Shown: positions 17,827 to 26,126, numbered from the stretch's first letter. The stretch is DNA of 64,000 nucleotides from Pontibacter kalidii (GCF_026278245.1 NZ_CP111079.1:62001-126000); one strand, 5' to 3'. A program made the numbers and translations. Notes: generated by a model from the sequence alone, not told the origin.

Positions 17827-18282
17827 ATGGAATCAGCCTTCAAGATTTGGGAAACCAGCAGAAACTTATACTCGGGTTTTCTGGAGAAATATACTTTAGA
17901 GCAGCTCAACAAGGTGCCGGAGGGGTTTAGTAATAACCTGATCTGGAACATCGGGCACATTATTGTAGCACAGCAAGGCCTGGTTTATAAGTCGTCCGGC
18001 CTGCCCGGGTACGTACCCGACGAGCTGTTCGCGTTATACAAGCCAGGCACAAAGCCTACCGGCACTACTTCGGAGGAAGAGGTGGCGGAGTTAAAGGAGC
18101 TTTTGATCTCGTTGATAGCGCAAACGAAAGCAGACTACTATGCCGGTAAATTTGTGACGTATAATGCGCGTATGACAGGCACGGGCTTTCAGGTAGCCTC
18201 TTTAACAGACGCTATACAATTTAACAATTACCACGAAGCGCTCCACTTGGGGGTTATGATGAGCATCAGGAAATTTGTTTAA
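17827..18282 (+). CDS. DinB-like four-helix protein
   Basis: A 151-residue protein of the DinB/YfiT superfamily, four-helix bundles that bind a metal through three histidines. NLIWNIGHIIVAQQ near residue 40 and NNYHEALHLGVMM near the C-terminus carry the expected histidines. Relatives include thiol transferases and proteins of unknown role; DNA repair is not implied. It lies after the transferred segment and has normal base composition. Confidence 0.82.
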   Translation: MESAFKIWETSRNLYSGFLEKYTLEQLNKVPEGFSNNLIWNIGHIIVAQQGLVYKSSGLPGYVPDELFALYKPGTKPTGTTSEEEVAELKELLISLIAQTKADYYAGKFVTYNARMTGTGFQVASLTDAIQFNNYHEALHLGVMMSIRKFV

Positions 18283-18416
18283 GGCCCTGAAGGAAAATGC
18301 CAGCCCCCTTCACCTCCGTCCCGTGCAGCCGCCAGCTGCCTTCTGTCGACACTGTTCTGCCAAACCTCCCGCAAATCCAAATTATAACAAATCCAATTTA
18401 AGGCCTTATTTTTGCA

Positions 18417-18424
18417 CCGCAGAA
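18417..18424 (+). promoter_or_regulatory. -7 element TATTTTTG before the deiminase-fold gene
   Basis: A TAnnTTTG match 23 bases before the TTG start at 18447, which supports that start. Confidence 0.5.
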
Positions 18425-18446
18425 AGCACCCTTAGCTAGTATAGAA

Positions 18447-19325
18447 TTGAGTAAGAGCATAAAGCAGTACAGCGAGACCGATACGCTGCAGAAGGTTATT
18501 ATCGGGAGGTACGAGAACTACAGTGAGGCGCCGGCCTATGTGGAGCTGGTGAACGAGGATCAGAAGAACGGGCTGCCACAAAAAGAGCAGCTGAAGGAGG
18601 AATTCGATACCTTCCGGCAAGTGCTGACGGAGGCCGGTGTGGAGGTGCTGGTGCCGGATTATGTGGGCAAGTTTGTGTACGACCAGCTCACGCCGCGCGA
18701 CCTAGGCATGGTGATCGGGGAGAAGTTCCTGCTCTGCAACATGGTGAAGAAAAGCCGCCGCTACGAGAGCGCCGGTATTTTCCGCTACCTGCACGATATT
18801 CCCGGCCACGAAGCCAACATCATCATACCGGACTCACCCACCTGCTTTATAGAGGGAGGCGACATATTGGTAGACAAAGGGAACATCTTTGTGGCTGTGT
18901 CGCAGCGCACCAACCCGGAAGGCGTGGCTTTTCTGGAGGAGCAGTTTGGCGATGCATTCAATGTGGTGCCGATTGAGGCGCGAACCTTGGCAGAAGGCGA
19001 GAACGTGCTGCACCTGGATTGCATGTTTAACCCCGTAGGAGGCAAGGCAGCGCTTATCTATGAGGAAGGCTTCAAGCATGTTCCACGTGAGATCCTCGAT
19101 AACTACGACCTGATCCGGGTGAACAAGGAGCAGCAGCGGGAGCTGGCCACCAATATCCTTTCCCTGTCGCAGGACCGGATCATCAGCCGCGACCACCCAC
19201 TGTGCAAGCCTATTAACGAGGAGATCCGGAAGGCGGGTATAGAGGTAACGGAGATAACGTTTGATGCGGCCCCGGCCACGGGTGGCTCATTCAGGTGTTG
19301 CAGTCTGCCTTTAAGAAGAGGCTAG
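18447..19325 (+). CDS. Arginine deiminase/amidinotransferase-fold enzyme
   Basis: A 292-residue enzyme of the pentein (guanidine-modifying) superfamily. The catalytic set is visible: FIEGGDI (Glu and Asp, about 132-138), HLDCMFN (His, about 190) and the C-terminal nucleophile in FRCCSLPLRR. The family hydrolyses or transfers amidino groups from arginine derivatives; whether this one is a deiminase, a dimethylarginase or a transferase is not settled. The start is TTG, because no ATG or GTG fits between the TATTTTTG promoter and the conserved N-terminus. It stands alone. Confidence 0.85.
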   Translation: MSKSIKQYSETDTLQKVIIGRYENYSEAPAYVELVNEDQKNGLPQKEQLKEEFDTFRQVLTEAGVEVLVPDYVGKFVYDQLTPRDLGMVIGEKFLLCNMVKKSRRYESAGIFRYLHDIPGHEANIIIPDSPTCFIEGGDILVDKGNIFVAVSQRTNPEGVAFLEEQFGDAFNVVPIEARTLAEGENVLHLDCMFNPVGGKAALIYEEGFKHVPREILDNYDLIRVNKEQQRELATNILSLSQDRIISRDHPLCKPINEEIRKAGIEVTEITFDAAPATGGSFRCCSLPLRRG

Positions 19326-19406
19326 CAAGAGCATAAAATTGGGGCCAGTGGAAGCCTAAACAAAAGCAATTTTGATTAGCTTAAGGTTTCAAAGTATAAG
19401 AACCTC

Positions 19407-19889
19407 ATGCCGCTCCATATTCGCCCTATTCAAGCATCCGACAACGAGCCACTGGCAACGCTGATCCGCGCTGTTTTCCGCGAGTTTAAGATCGACAAAC
19501 CCGGCACGGTATACACCGATCCTACTACCGATGCTTTGTACCAGCTGTTCCAGCACCCTGGCAGCACCTATTTTGTTGCGGAAGAAAATGGTGTGCTAGT
19601 AGGCGGTTGCGGCGTTTATCCGACAGAAGGCTTGCCGGAGGGCTGTGCAGAGTTGGTTAAGTTTTACCTCACTGCCGAGGCCCGAGGCAAGGGCATTGGC
19701 AACAAACTGATGCAGCAAAGTATAGCAGCAGCCAGGGCACTGGGCTATAAACAGCTATACTTGGAGTCGTTCCCAGAGCTTGCGAAAGCCGTATCAATGT
19801 ATGAAAAAGCAGGATTCGAGCCTTTGCCGCACGCACTGGGCAACTCCGGCCACTATGCCTGCACCATCTGGATGTTGAAAGATCTATGA
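19407..19889 (+). CDS. GNAT family N-acetyltransferase
   Basis: A 160-residue acetyltransferase using acetyl-CoA. The binding motif A is EARGKGIGNKLM (about 90-101), with YLESFPELAKAVSMYEKAGF as motif B. It is complete from N- to C-terminus. Its stop overlaps the start of the methyltransferase by four bases (ATGA), so the two are translationally coupled. The acceptor molecule is unknown. Confidence 0.9.
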   Translation: MPLHIRPIQASDNEPLATLIRAVFREFKIDKPGTVYTDPTTDALYQLFQHPGSTYFVAEENGVLVGGCGVYPTEGLPEGCAELVKFYLTAEARGKGIGNKLMQQSIAAARALGYKQLYLESFPELAKAVSMYEKAGFEPLPHALGNSGHYACTIWMLKDL

Positions 19890-20512
19890 GTATAGAACGC
19901 GCCTATAACCGTTGGGCTCCGCAGTACGACACCAACAAGAACCGCACCCGCGACCTGGAGGCCGTGGCCTTGCGCGCTACGCTGAAAAGTATAACTTTCG
20001 AGCGATGCCTGGAGATCGGTTGCGGCACGGGTAAAAATACGGAGTGGTTGGTGCGCCGGGTCATGCACGTAACGGCCGTGGACCTGTCGGAGGAGATGCT
20101 GGAGCGGGCCAGGAAGAAGGTAAGCTCCAACAAGGCAGAGTTTATACTTGCCGATATTACCCAAAGCTGGAGTTTTGCCACGCAACCATACGACCTGGTC
20201 AGCTTTAGCCTGGTGCTGGAGCACATCGCGGACCTGGAGTATATTTTTAAGCAGGCGGCCCTTGCGCTGAACCACGGCGGGCACGTGTATATCGGCGAGC
20301 TGCACCCTTTTAAGCAGTACAGCGGTACCAAGGCCCGCTTCGATACCGAGGAGGGAAGGCAGGAAGTGGAGTGCTACACCCATCATGTGTCGGATTTTGT
20401 GCAAGCCGCCCGGCAGAATGGCCTCCGGCTGGTAGACCTGAACGAGTACTTCGACGACAACGACCGCACGACTATTCCCCGCATCCTGACGATATTCTTG
20501 CAGAAAGTATAG
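19886..20512 (+). CDS. Class I SAM-dependent methyltransferase
   Basis: A 208-residue methyltransferase. CLEIGCGTGKNTEWL (about 42-56) is motif I, VDLSEEML (about 67-74) motif II, and FSLVLEHI the post-motif III strand. The opening YNRWAPQYD is common in small-molecule methyltransferases. The ATGA overlap ties it to the acetyltransferase upstream, so they may modify the same unknown compound. Confidence 0.9.
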   Translation: MSIERAYNRWAPQYDTNKNRTRDLEAVALRATLKSITFERCLEIGCGTGKNTEWLVRRVMHVTAVDLSEEMLERARKKVSSNKAEFILADITQSWSFATQPYDLVSFSLVLEHIADLEYIFKQAALALNHGGHVYIGELHPFKQYSGTKARFDTEEGRQEVECYTHHVSDFVQAARQNGLRLVDLNEYFDDNDRTTIPRILTIFLQKV

Positions 20513-20548
20513 AAAGCTTTACTTTTATACTTTCAGGATCAATCATAC

Positions 20549-20920
20549 ATGAAGATACTTTTAGTTGTAGGGGCGGGCAGCTTTATAGGCGGTGTGCTGC
20601 GTTACCTGCTCACCTTGTTTATTCAATCTCGTGCTACTGTTGCTTTTCCGTTTGGCACGTTGGGAGTCAACCTTATCGGCTGCTTTTTAATGGGGCTGGT
20701 CTTTGAGCTGATCGCCAAGGGGGATATGCCTGGGGAGTGGCGCCCTTTTTTGGCTACAGGTATACTTGGGGGCTTCACTACGTTTTCTGCTTTCTCGCTG
20801 GAGTCGGTTAGCCTGTTGCAGGCAGAGCAGTACGGGCAGGCTATACTTTACATCCTGGCCAGCGTGGTGCTGGGCCTGCTGGCTACCTTTGCCGGTATGT
20901 GGCTGGTAAAGCTGGTGTAA
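20549..20920 (+). CDS. crcB: Fluoride ion exporter
   Basis: A 123-residue CrcB/Fluc channel that works as a dual-topology dimer and expels fluoride. Four membrane helices are visible. The motifs GGVLRYLL, GTLGVNLIGCFLMG and GILGGFTTFSAFSLE match the family; the last carries the Phe and Thr/Ser residues of the pore. The leader is only 36 bases and holds no recognisable fluoride riboswitch. It converges on the HxlR gene four bases away. Confidence 0.95.
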   Translation: MKILLVVGAGSFIGGVLRYLLTLFIQSRATVAFPFGTLGVNLIGCFLMGLVFELIAKGDMPGEWRPFLATGILGGFTTFSAFSLESVSLLQAEQYGQAILYILASVVLGLLATFAGMWLVKLV

Positions 20921-20924
20921 CAGA

Positions 20925-21239
20925 TCAGCCTAGCAACCCTTCCATACTTCTAAACACCGTCACCATCGCCCGTCCTCTTTCCGACAAAGTATACTCTATG
21001 TGCAGGGGCTTCTCCTGTACCACGGTCTTCACGAGGATGTCCGCCTCCTCCATCTCCTTGAGCGCCGTGGCCACCGACTGCTTGTTGGAGCCCGGCAGCT
21101 GACGCAGCAAAGAATTAAACCGCACCGGTCCATCCAGCGCCAGCCTGAAAATCTCGGGCTTCCATTTGCCTGCTAACTGCTTTAAAATTTCTGTGGCGGG
21201 GCAGCACGCCTCCTCCCTGTGTATATTATTGGTAGTCAT
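20925..21239 (-). CDS. HxlR family winged-helix regulator
   Basis: A 104-residue HxlR-type regulator. CPATEILKQLAGKWKPEIFR is the typical opening with the family Cys at about residue 13, which in some members senses oxidants or aldehydes. The helix-turn-helix is FNSLLRQLPGSNKQSVATALKEM. It is divergent from a DsbA-like thiol protein across a 123-base gap holding nested inverted repeats, so it probably controls that gene and itself. Confidence 0.9.
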   Translation of the reverse strand: MTTNNIHREEACCPATEILKQLAGKWKPEIFRLALDGPVRFNSLLRQLPGSNKQSVATALKEMEEADILVKTVVQEKPLHIEYTLSERGRAMVTVFRSMEGLLG

Positions 21240-21279
21240 GTTTTTTTGACTAATTGACTCTCCTGAAGTATAGCCTGAC

Positions 21280-21341
21280 CTTTGTAAAAGAAATTCAGTA
21301 CGGCCGGTTGGCTACTAGCTAACCGGCCAACTTTTACAAAG
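21280..21341. promoter_or_regulatory. Nested inverted repeats between hxlR-like and dsbA-like genes
   Basis: CTTTGTAAAAG (21280-21290) is repeated inverted as CTTTTACAAAG (21331-21341). Inside lies a second palindrome GGCCGGTT (21302-21309) / AACCGGCC (21321-21328), extended by GCT/AGC. It is probably an operator region for the HxlR protein, or an mRNA leader hairpin of the dsbA-like gene. Confidence 0.55.
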
Positions 21342-21362
21342 TTTAACGCAAAATAGAAGACC

Positions 21363-22274
21363 ATGGAGATAAAACCAATGATGCACTGCGATATGGAAAC
21401 TGGTGTGTGTGAAATACCGGCAACACAGGTAACCACAGAAGCTACTAATATTGCCGCAGCACAGAAGCCGATCAAGCTACTATACTTTACCGACCCGATC
21501 TGCTCTTCGTGCTGGGGCATCGACCCGCAGCTAAAGAAACTGGCGTTGGAGTACGGACCATACTTCGAGGTCGAGTACCGCATGGGCGGACTGCTGCCGA
21601 GCTGGGAAACCTACGGTGGCCGCGACGTGAACGGCCCAGCCAGCGTGGCCCAGCACTGGGAAGAGGCCGGTGCCCATTATGAGATGCCCATAGACGGCGA
21701 CCTGTGGCTGGAAGACCCATTGCCATCCTCTTACCCGCCTTCCATCGCCTTTAAGGCGGCCCAATTGCAGGGCGAAGAGAAAGCCGCAGCGTTCCTGCGA
21801 AGGATAAAGGAGATGATCTTCCTGGAGAAGAAAAACATTGCCCGCTGGGAGAATCTGGCGCTCGCCGCCGAACAAACCGGTCTGGATGTAGCACAGTTTG
21901 AGGCAGATTTTGAGGGCAAGGCCGTGGAGTTGTTCCAGCAGGACCTGGCGCTGGCGCGCCAGCTGGGCGTGCGGGGCTTCCCGACTATCTTTGTGACAGA
22001 CGAGAACGATAAGCGTGTGCTGGTATACGGCTCCCGCCCTTACGAGCAGTATGAGCAGGCGCTGCTGCAGCTGCACCCGGAGGTAAAGAAGCAGGTGTAC
22101 GAAACTGCCTTTACATCCCTTTTCGCCAAGTATAGCACGCTTACATCTAAGGAGTTTTCGGTAATTTCCGGAATGAAAACCGGTGAGGCGGAAGCTTACC
22201 TGCGGGCTTTGCACACACAAGGCCAGATCGGGAAGTATGCTTCCAAGAACGGTGCCCTGTGGATAAAGCAGTAA
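21363..22274 (+). CDS. DsbA-family thioredoxin-fold protein (SpxH/FrnE-like)
   Basis: A 303-residue thiol protein. After a 35-residue lead, KLLYFTDPICSSCWGIDPQL (about 39-58) carries the CxxC active site in the context used by YjbH/SpxH and FrnE proteins. The cis-proline motif is GVRGFPTIFV at about 203. There is no signal peptide, so it is cytoplasmic. The first residues MEIKPMMHCDMETGVCEI add three more Cys/His ligands and could bind a metal. Divergence from a redox-type HxlR regulator points to thiol-stress handling. The last 50 residues form a separate helical, winged-helix-like tail. Confidence 0.85.
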   Translation: MEIKPMMHCDMETGVCEIPATQVTTEATNIAAAQKPIKLLYFTDPICSSCWGIDPQLKKLALEYGPYFEVEYRMGGLLPSWETYGGRDVNGPASVAQHWEEAGAHYEMPIDGDLWLEDPLPSSYPPSIAFKAAQLQGEEKAAAFLRRIKEMIFLEKKNIARWENLALAAEQTGLDVAQFEADFEGKAVELFQQDLALARQLGVRGFPTIFVTDENDKRVLVYGSRPYEQYEQALLQLHPEVKKQVYETAFTSLFAKYSTLTSKEFSVISGMKTGEAEAYLRALHTQGQIGKYASKNGALWIKQ

Positions 22275-22649
22275 GCTGGCAAGTATAAAGCTTAGACTGT
22301 AAGTATCCCTATGGCGCGAGCGTCCACGCTCGTGACTGGTTATGGCATGGGCCTCCAGCCCAGTCGGATTACAAATCCGACGAGATAATAAGACATGGGT
22401 TACAAACCCGCGCCAGCAAAAGAGAAGTCCCGGCAGCTGCCATCTGATTCCCCTCCTCGGAGGGGTAGGGGTGGGTTTATTCTCTGCTCTTCGGGATTTG
22501 CAATCCCGAAGTTCCTGTTATGAGGATTTGCAATCCGACTCTTTTTACTTTTAGCCCCAGTCTGATGGCTGACAAAGTATAAAACCGGATTATAAATCCT
22601 GATAATAACTTACTTTCGGATTGCAAATCCGAAAGAGCGGAGGTAACCC
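22275..22649. repeat. Cluster of REP-like palindromes
   Basis: No gene. It holds a GCGAGCGTCC...GCTCGTG variant (about 22318-22337) and palindromes with a constant apex: TCGGATTACAAATCCGA (about 22371-22387), GGGTTACAAACCC (about 22396-22408), CGGGATTTGCAATCCCG (about 22494-22510), GGATTTGCAATCC (about 22523-22535) and TTCGGATTGCAAATCCGAA (about 22615-22633), with a CCCCTCCTCGGAGGGG hairpin between. Confidence 0.8.
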
Positions 22650-22760
22650 TGTCATTCTGTTAAGAAACTTGGTAGAAATAGAGAGCCCCTTCCCCCGGGA
22701 AGTTATGCTTATGCTACCTGCCACTAAGATCCTTTCAGGATGACAAAAAAGGATGACTTT
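22650..22760. repeat. MITE-like repeat, copy 2
   Basis: The left end TGTCATTCTGTTAAGAAACT and the inverted right end (reading TGTCATCCTGAAAGGATCTT on the other strand, ending near 22744) form imperfect terminal repeats of about 24 bp. Homologous to 5631-5725. It has no coding capacity. Confidence 0.65.
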
Positions 22761-22833
22761 ACAGCCTGCTTCCATGGGAAGAGTGGGTTTACACCTGAGC
22801 AGGACTAGTGACTCGAAACTTATAGTATAAAAC

Positions 22834-22862
22834 AAAAAGCCCCGACAAGTGCCGGGGCTTTT
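22834..22862 (-). terminator. Terminator of the perR-like/peroxiredoxin unit
   Basis: Arms AAAAGCCCCG (22835-22844) and CGGGGCTTTT (22853-22862), 26 bases beyond the peroxiredoxin stop. Confidence 0.85.
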
Positions 22863-22887
22863 CTATCAATAAGCTACTTAATAATGC

Positions 22888-23517
22888 TTAGTGCTTTGCA
22901 AGGTAGTTTGATACGCCTTCTTTCGTGGCCTGCATCGCCTCTTTGCCTTCAGACCAGTTGGCTGGGCAAACTTCGCCTTTCTCTTCGAAATACTGCAGGG
23001 CGTCTACCATACGCAGGGCCTCGTCGATAGAGCGGCCAAGCGGCAGGTCATTAACAACCTGGTGACGAACTACACCTTCTTTGTCGATCAGGAACAGGCC
23101 GCGGTAAGCAACCGGCTCGCCAACAAAAGTTACTTCACCTTCTTCATTGTAGTCGTAGTGACCAGCCAATACGTCATAGTTCTGCGCGATAGTCTTAGAC
23201 GCATCTGCTACAAGTGGGTAGTTCACACCCTCGATACCACCCTGCTCACGCGGAGTGTTCAGCCATGCGAAGTGAGAGAAGTGCGTGTCGGTAGAGCAAC
23301 CTACTACAGCTACACCTTTGCGCTCAAACTCTTCCATTCTGTCCTGGAAGGCGATGATCTCAGTTGGGCACACAAACGTGAAGTCCATTGGGTAGAAGTA
23401 GAAAACTACGTGCTTCTTGCCAATGTACTGCTCCAGTGAAAAGTTCTCAACGAATTCGCCGTTCTCTACGGCTGTTGCTTTAAAAGAAGGTGCTTTTTTA
23501 CCTACTAAAACTGCCAT
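22888..23517 (-). CDS. 2-Cys peroxiredoxin
   Basis: A 209-residue typical 2-Cys peroxiredoxin (AhpC/Prx1 group) that reduces H2O2 and organic peroxides. The peroxidatic Cys is in YPMDFTFVCPTE (about residue 50), and the resolving Cys in GEVCPANW (about 177). The length and the C-terminal arm match the group. It starts 30 bases after the PerR-like gene, so both are expressed together and the regulator likely responds to the substrate of this enzyme. Confidence 0.95.
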   Translation of the reverse strand: MAVLVGKKAPSFKATAVENGEFVENFSLEQYIGKKHVVFYFYPMDFTFVCPTEIIAFQDRMEEFERKGVAVVGCSTDTHFSHFAWLNTPREQGGIEGVNYPLVADASKTIAQNYDVLAGHYDYNEEGEVTFVGEPVAYRGLFLIDKEGVVRHQVVNDLPLGRSIDEALRMVDALQYFEEKGEVCPANWSEGKEAMQATKEGVSNYLAKH

Positions 23518-23547
23518 GTGTTATTTGTTTTTGGGTTATTGAAAAAT

Positions 23548-24015
23548 CTATTTAGAAACTCGTGTAATGCTTATTTGTTTGTCGGGCTCCACTTTATTGC
23601 CTGTCAGCTGCACCGAGAACCCTTTTATCTCGAAGTTCTCCAGCTTTCGTTTACTAAAGAACTCTGTTAGCAGAGCCTCCAGCTCCTCATCCTCAAAATC
23701 AACGATTTCTTTTGTTTTGCTGCAAAAGATGTGGTTGTGCACGTGTGTGTTGGCATCGTAGCGCTTACCGCCTTCCTCAGAGAGGGCACGCTTGATCAGG
23801 CCTGTTTCTACAAACGTATCGAGCGTTTTGTAAACCGTGCCAAGCGATATACTTGGGTTTGCCGGTTTCAGGCGCTGGAACACATCCTCGGCGGTGGGGT
23901 GGTGCCCATGCAGCTCCATTACCGACTCGAACACAACAATGCGCTGGTGTGTGGCTTTCAGGCCACCCTCCGTCAGGCGCTGTCGTAATTCGTCTCGTGT
24001 CAGGTTTTGCTGCAT
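23548..24015 (-). CDS. Fur-family regulator, PerR-like
   Basis: A 155-residue Fur-superfamily repressor. The winged helix occupies about 1-90; the regulatory metal site can be read from HHPTAED, RYDANTHVHNH and FEDEE, fitting the His/Asp ligand set of PerR. Only one Cys (HIFCSKTKE) is present, so the CxxC structural zinc pairs common in the family are missing. The peroxiredoxin follows in the same unit. The promoter region carries TTCCTAacTAGGAA and a further half-site, probably its own operator. Peroxide sensing is inferred from context and ligands. Confidence 0.88.
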   Translation of the reverse strand: MQQNLTRDELRQRLTEGGLKATHQRIVVFESVMELHGHHPTAEDVFQRLKPANPSISLGTVYKTLDTFVETGLIKRALSEEGGKRYDANTHVHNHIFCSKTKEIVDFEDEELEALLTEFFSKRKLENFEIKGFSVQLTGNKVEPDKQISITRVSK

Positions 24016-24028
24016 ATAAGTAAGAATT

Positions 24029-24060
24029 ATTCCTAACTAGGAAATATTCCTGCAAAGGTA
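24029..24060 (-). promoter_or_regulatory. Promoter and probable operator of the perR-like unit
   Basis: The -7 element TACCTTTG reads on the minus strand at 24053-24060. Between it and the start lie the palindrome TTCCTA (24030-24035) AC TAGGAA (24038-24043) and a second TATTCCT half-site (24045-24051), placed to cover the transcription start. Confidence 0.6.
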
Positions 24061-24361
24061 AGGCTTATAGTTAAGAGTTAAAAGCTGAGGAAGTTAAAAA
24101 ATTAGAAAGTCTTCTTGATCATAAAACAAGTTGAGCGATAGCGCAGCCCATGACTACGTATGGCAGCAGTGCAGAAACGGCATAGACGTTGGTGTATACT
24201 TTAAAAGCTGGCGAAGTATAACTTGTTGGGGATAACCCTAACAAGGGTGGGAAAATGTGGCCGAAGTATACCAACTTCTGTTCTGGGTTTGCAATCCGCC
24301 CGCTTACATGAGCGAAACATTTCCTCTGCGGATTACAAAATAAATAGTTCTACACTTCCGG

Positions 24362-24370
24362 ATTACAAAC
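24362..24370. repeat. Target-site duplication, left
   Basis: ATTACAAAC flanks the insertion sequence on the left; the identical 9-mer is at 25632-25640. Joining the two flanks restores a REP-like palindrome. Confidence 0.85.
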
Positions 24371-25631
24371 TAGGAGTGTTCGGAAGTTGTTTACGTTTTC
24401 ATATTGGCAAAGACAATCTCTGGTTTTCCTCCTGCTATGACGATAAGCAAGGCCGTGATACGTTCATCAAGCTCCATGGCAAATCTTCTTTTGGCGGTTT
24501 TGTATCCCAGCTCATTTACTTTCCTGTAGACCAACAGCATCATGGCCAGTATCAGCGTCATGTAAAGGATGATTTTGATACCGTTGAGGCTGACCGTGAG
24601 CAGATGGGAGAGGTTGAGCTCCTGCTTGAGAAAGCGGAAGAAGACCTCTATGTCCCAGCGCCTGCGGTAGAGCCTGGCAATGGCCTTAGCCGATACGTCA
24701 AAGCGGTTGGTGAGCAAGGGAATCACTTTGCCTTTGTCGGTCACAGCTTTGATGAGGCGAAAAGGCACCTCGACCTGCTTGCCATGGGAGTAGAGCCAAC
24801 ACAACTCATCGCTGAGGATGCGCACGTTGCCTACCCGCTCTCCAGCCGCCGTCGAGAAACAAGTGCCGGTTTGGCAGCGGGCATTCTTCTTGAGCCGGGT
24901 GATAAACCAAAGCTGCTTTGCATCTATCCGGCAAAAGCTCCTGCGCTGCTGCACGCCCCTGTCGAAGACAACCACGTTGTCCTCGGCTGCTACCTGGCCC
25001 AGGATAAGCCTGGCAATGGTCTTGTCCTCGCTCAACTCGGATTGTTTGGAAAACAGCTCCACGGAGGAGGGAAACAGGTCCTGCAGGGCCAGCGTGTACT
25101 TGATCTGTTTTTTGCCGTCCTTCTTGCGCCCCACACGCATACCGGCCTCCAATTTGTTGGCCTGCTCGCAAACCATGGTCGAGTCAACCCGGGTAATGGA
25201 GTGGCCTGCTGCCTGCTGCTCCCCGTAGTGGCGCGAGAAGAGGTGATAGACCTGCTGATAGGCCTGCTCAAAAAAGCTCACTGGCATGGTGGCCAGCCTG
25301 TCGGAGAGGGAGCTGTGGCTGATCTGGGAAGAGGCATCGAGCTTGGCAAACGCCCGGAACTTGGCTGTGTTGAAATAATCTGCTAGGCTCCGCTGCCCTA
25401 TTCTCTCATCACTTATCAGACCGTAGAGCAGCAGGTAAAACATGCTGCGCCCATACAACTTATGCACCTTGTAATCAACTCTCGTCTGATGGGCAAGAGC
25501 AGAAAAGCTCTCCTCGGGAATATACTGCAGTAAGGATTCCACACTTACTTTGGTAGAGGATATAATAGCGGCCATAACTTTTATGCATTATCCTTTCTTT
25601 TACGATTCCATAACTCTTCCGAACACTCCTA
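24371..25631 (-). mobile_element. IS4-family insertion sequence, complete
   Basis: A 1261-bp element with perfect 16-bp terminal inverted repeats (TAGGAGTGTTCGGAAG at 24371-24386, inverse at 25616-25631), a single transposase gene and a 9-bp target duplication. All parts look intact, which suggests recent movement. It landed in an intergenic REP-like sequence and breaks no gene. The gap 24061-24361 before it holds only degenerate REP pieces. Confidence 0.92.
24391..25575 (-). CDS. IS4-family transposase
   Basis: A 394-residue DDE transposase. The N-terminal 75 residues match the DUF4372 region that precedes many IS4-type catalytic domains. TRVDSTMVCEQ supplies the first Asp (about 128), VVFDRGVQQRRSF the second (about 200), and YRRRWDIEVFFRFLK shows the Y-R-E-K signature of the IS4 family, including the catalytic Glu. 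The frame is uninterrupted, so the protein should be functional. It begins 41 bases inside the right terminal repeat boundary. Confidence 0.95.
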   Translation of the reverse strand: MAAIISSTKVSVESLLQYIPEESFSALAHQTRVDYKVHKLYGRSMFYLLLYGLISDERIGQRSLADYFNTAKFRAFAKLDASSQISHSSLSDRLATMPVSFFEQAYQQVYHLFSRHYGEQQAAGHSITRVDSTMVCEQANKLEAGMRVGRKKDGKKQIKYTLALQDLFPSSVELFSKQSELSEDKTIARLILGQVAAEDNVVVFDRGVQQRRSFCRIDAKQLWFITRLKKNARCQTGTCFSTAAGERVGNVRILSDELCWLYSHGKQVEVPFRLIKAVTDKGKVIPLLTNRFDVSAKAIARLYRRRWDIEVFFRFLKQELNLSHLLTVSLNGIKIILYMTLILAMMLLVYRKVNELGYKTAKRRFAMELDERITALLIVIAGGKPEIVFANMKT

Positions 25632-25640
25632 ATTACAAAC
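25632..25640. repeat. Target-site duplication, right
   Basis: ATTACAAAC, the partner of 24362-24370. Confidence 0.85.
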
Positions 25641-25706
25641 CCGAAAGAGCGGACAGATAGGCCCTTGCATTCCGTATACAACTGTAAAGGAAACCTAACC
25701 CAGCCA

Positions 25707-26126
25707 ATGGAGCAGAATTTTATACATTACAAGAACAGCCTGGGCCGGCGTTACTGCACAATCAGGTACCTGGAAAACAATAAAGCACTATCGATTATCT
25801 GGAAAGGCACCGCCACCGGAGAAAGTATAAAAGAGGTGGAGGATGGAATACGGGAGTTTATCGGAAGGCATGATTGCCGCGCCGTTATAATCGATGTACA
25901 GGATTTCTTTGATGCTTCTACCGAATTCCTGACAGACATAATAAAATATGATTGGATTAAAAAAGCGGGGAGCAACTCGGATATTCGGCTTATAGCCAAT
26001 GTAGTAAGCCCAGGGGCCACAATACCAAGAGCAACTCCTGAAAGTGTCCATGGCCCGGAGATAAGGTTCTTTTATCATAAATTGGAAGCCGTGGAGTGGG
26101 TTAACAACAATATTTTAAAAGGCTGA
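25707..26126 (+). CDS. STAS-like hypothetical protein
   Basis: About 139 residues from ATG 25707; an upstream in-frame ATG at 25665 would add 14 unconvincing residues next to the repeat. The alternating strands and helices around CRAVIIDVQDFFDASTEFLT resemble SpoIIAA-like STAS folds, without a clear phosphorylated Ser. It contains no signal or membrane segment. The role is unknown; a partner-switch or activity-modulating role would be a guess. The 245-base gap after it shows only AT-rich sequence and a CCCCTCC hairpin at 26311. Confidence 0.6.
   Translation: MEQNFIHYKNSLGRRYCTIRYLENNKALSIIWKGTATGESIKEVEDGIREFIGRHDCRAVIIDVQDFFDASTEFLTDIIKYDWIKKAGSNSDIRLIANVVSPGATIPRATPESVHGPEIRFFYHKLEAVEWVNNNILKG

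Noticed and set aside
20513..20548. Fluoride riboswitch before crcB
   Set aside because: The leader is only 36 bases and lacks the conserved pseudoknot sequence.
24223..25386. 387-residue open frame on the plus strand
   Set aside because: It is antisense to the transposase and starts outside the insertion sequence.
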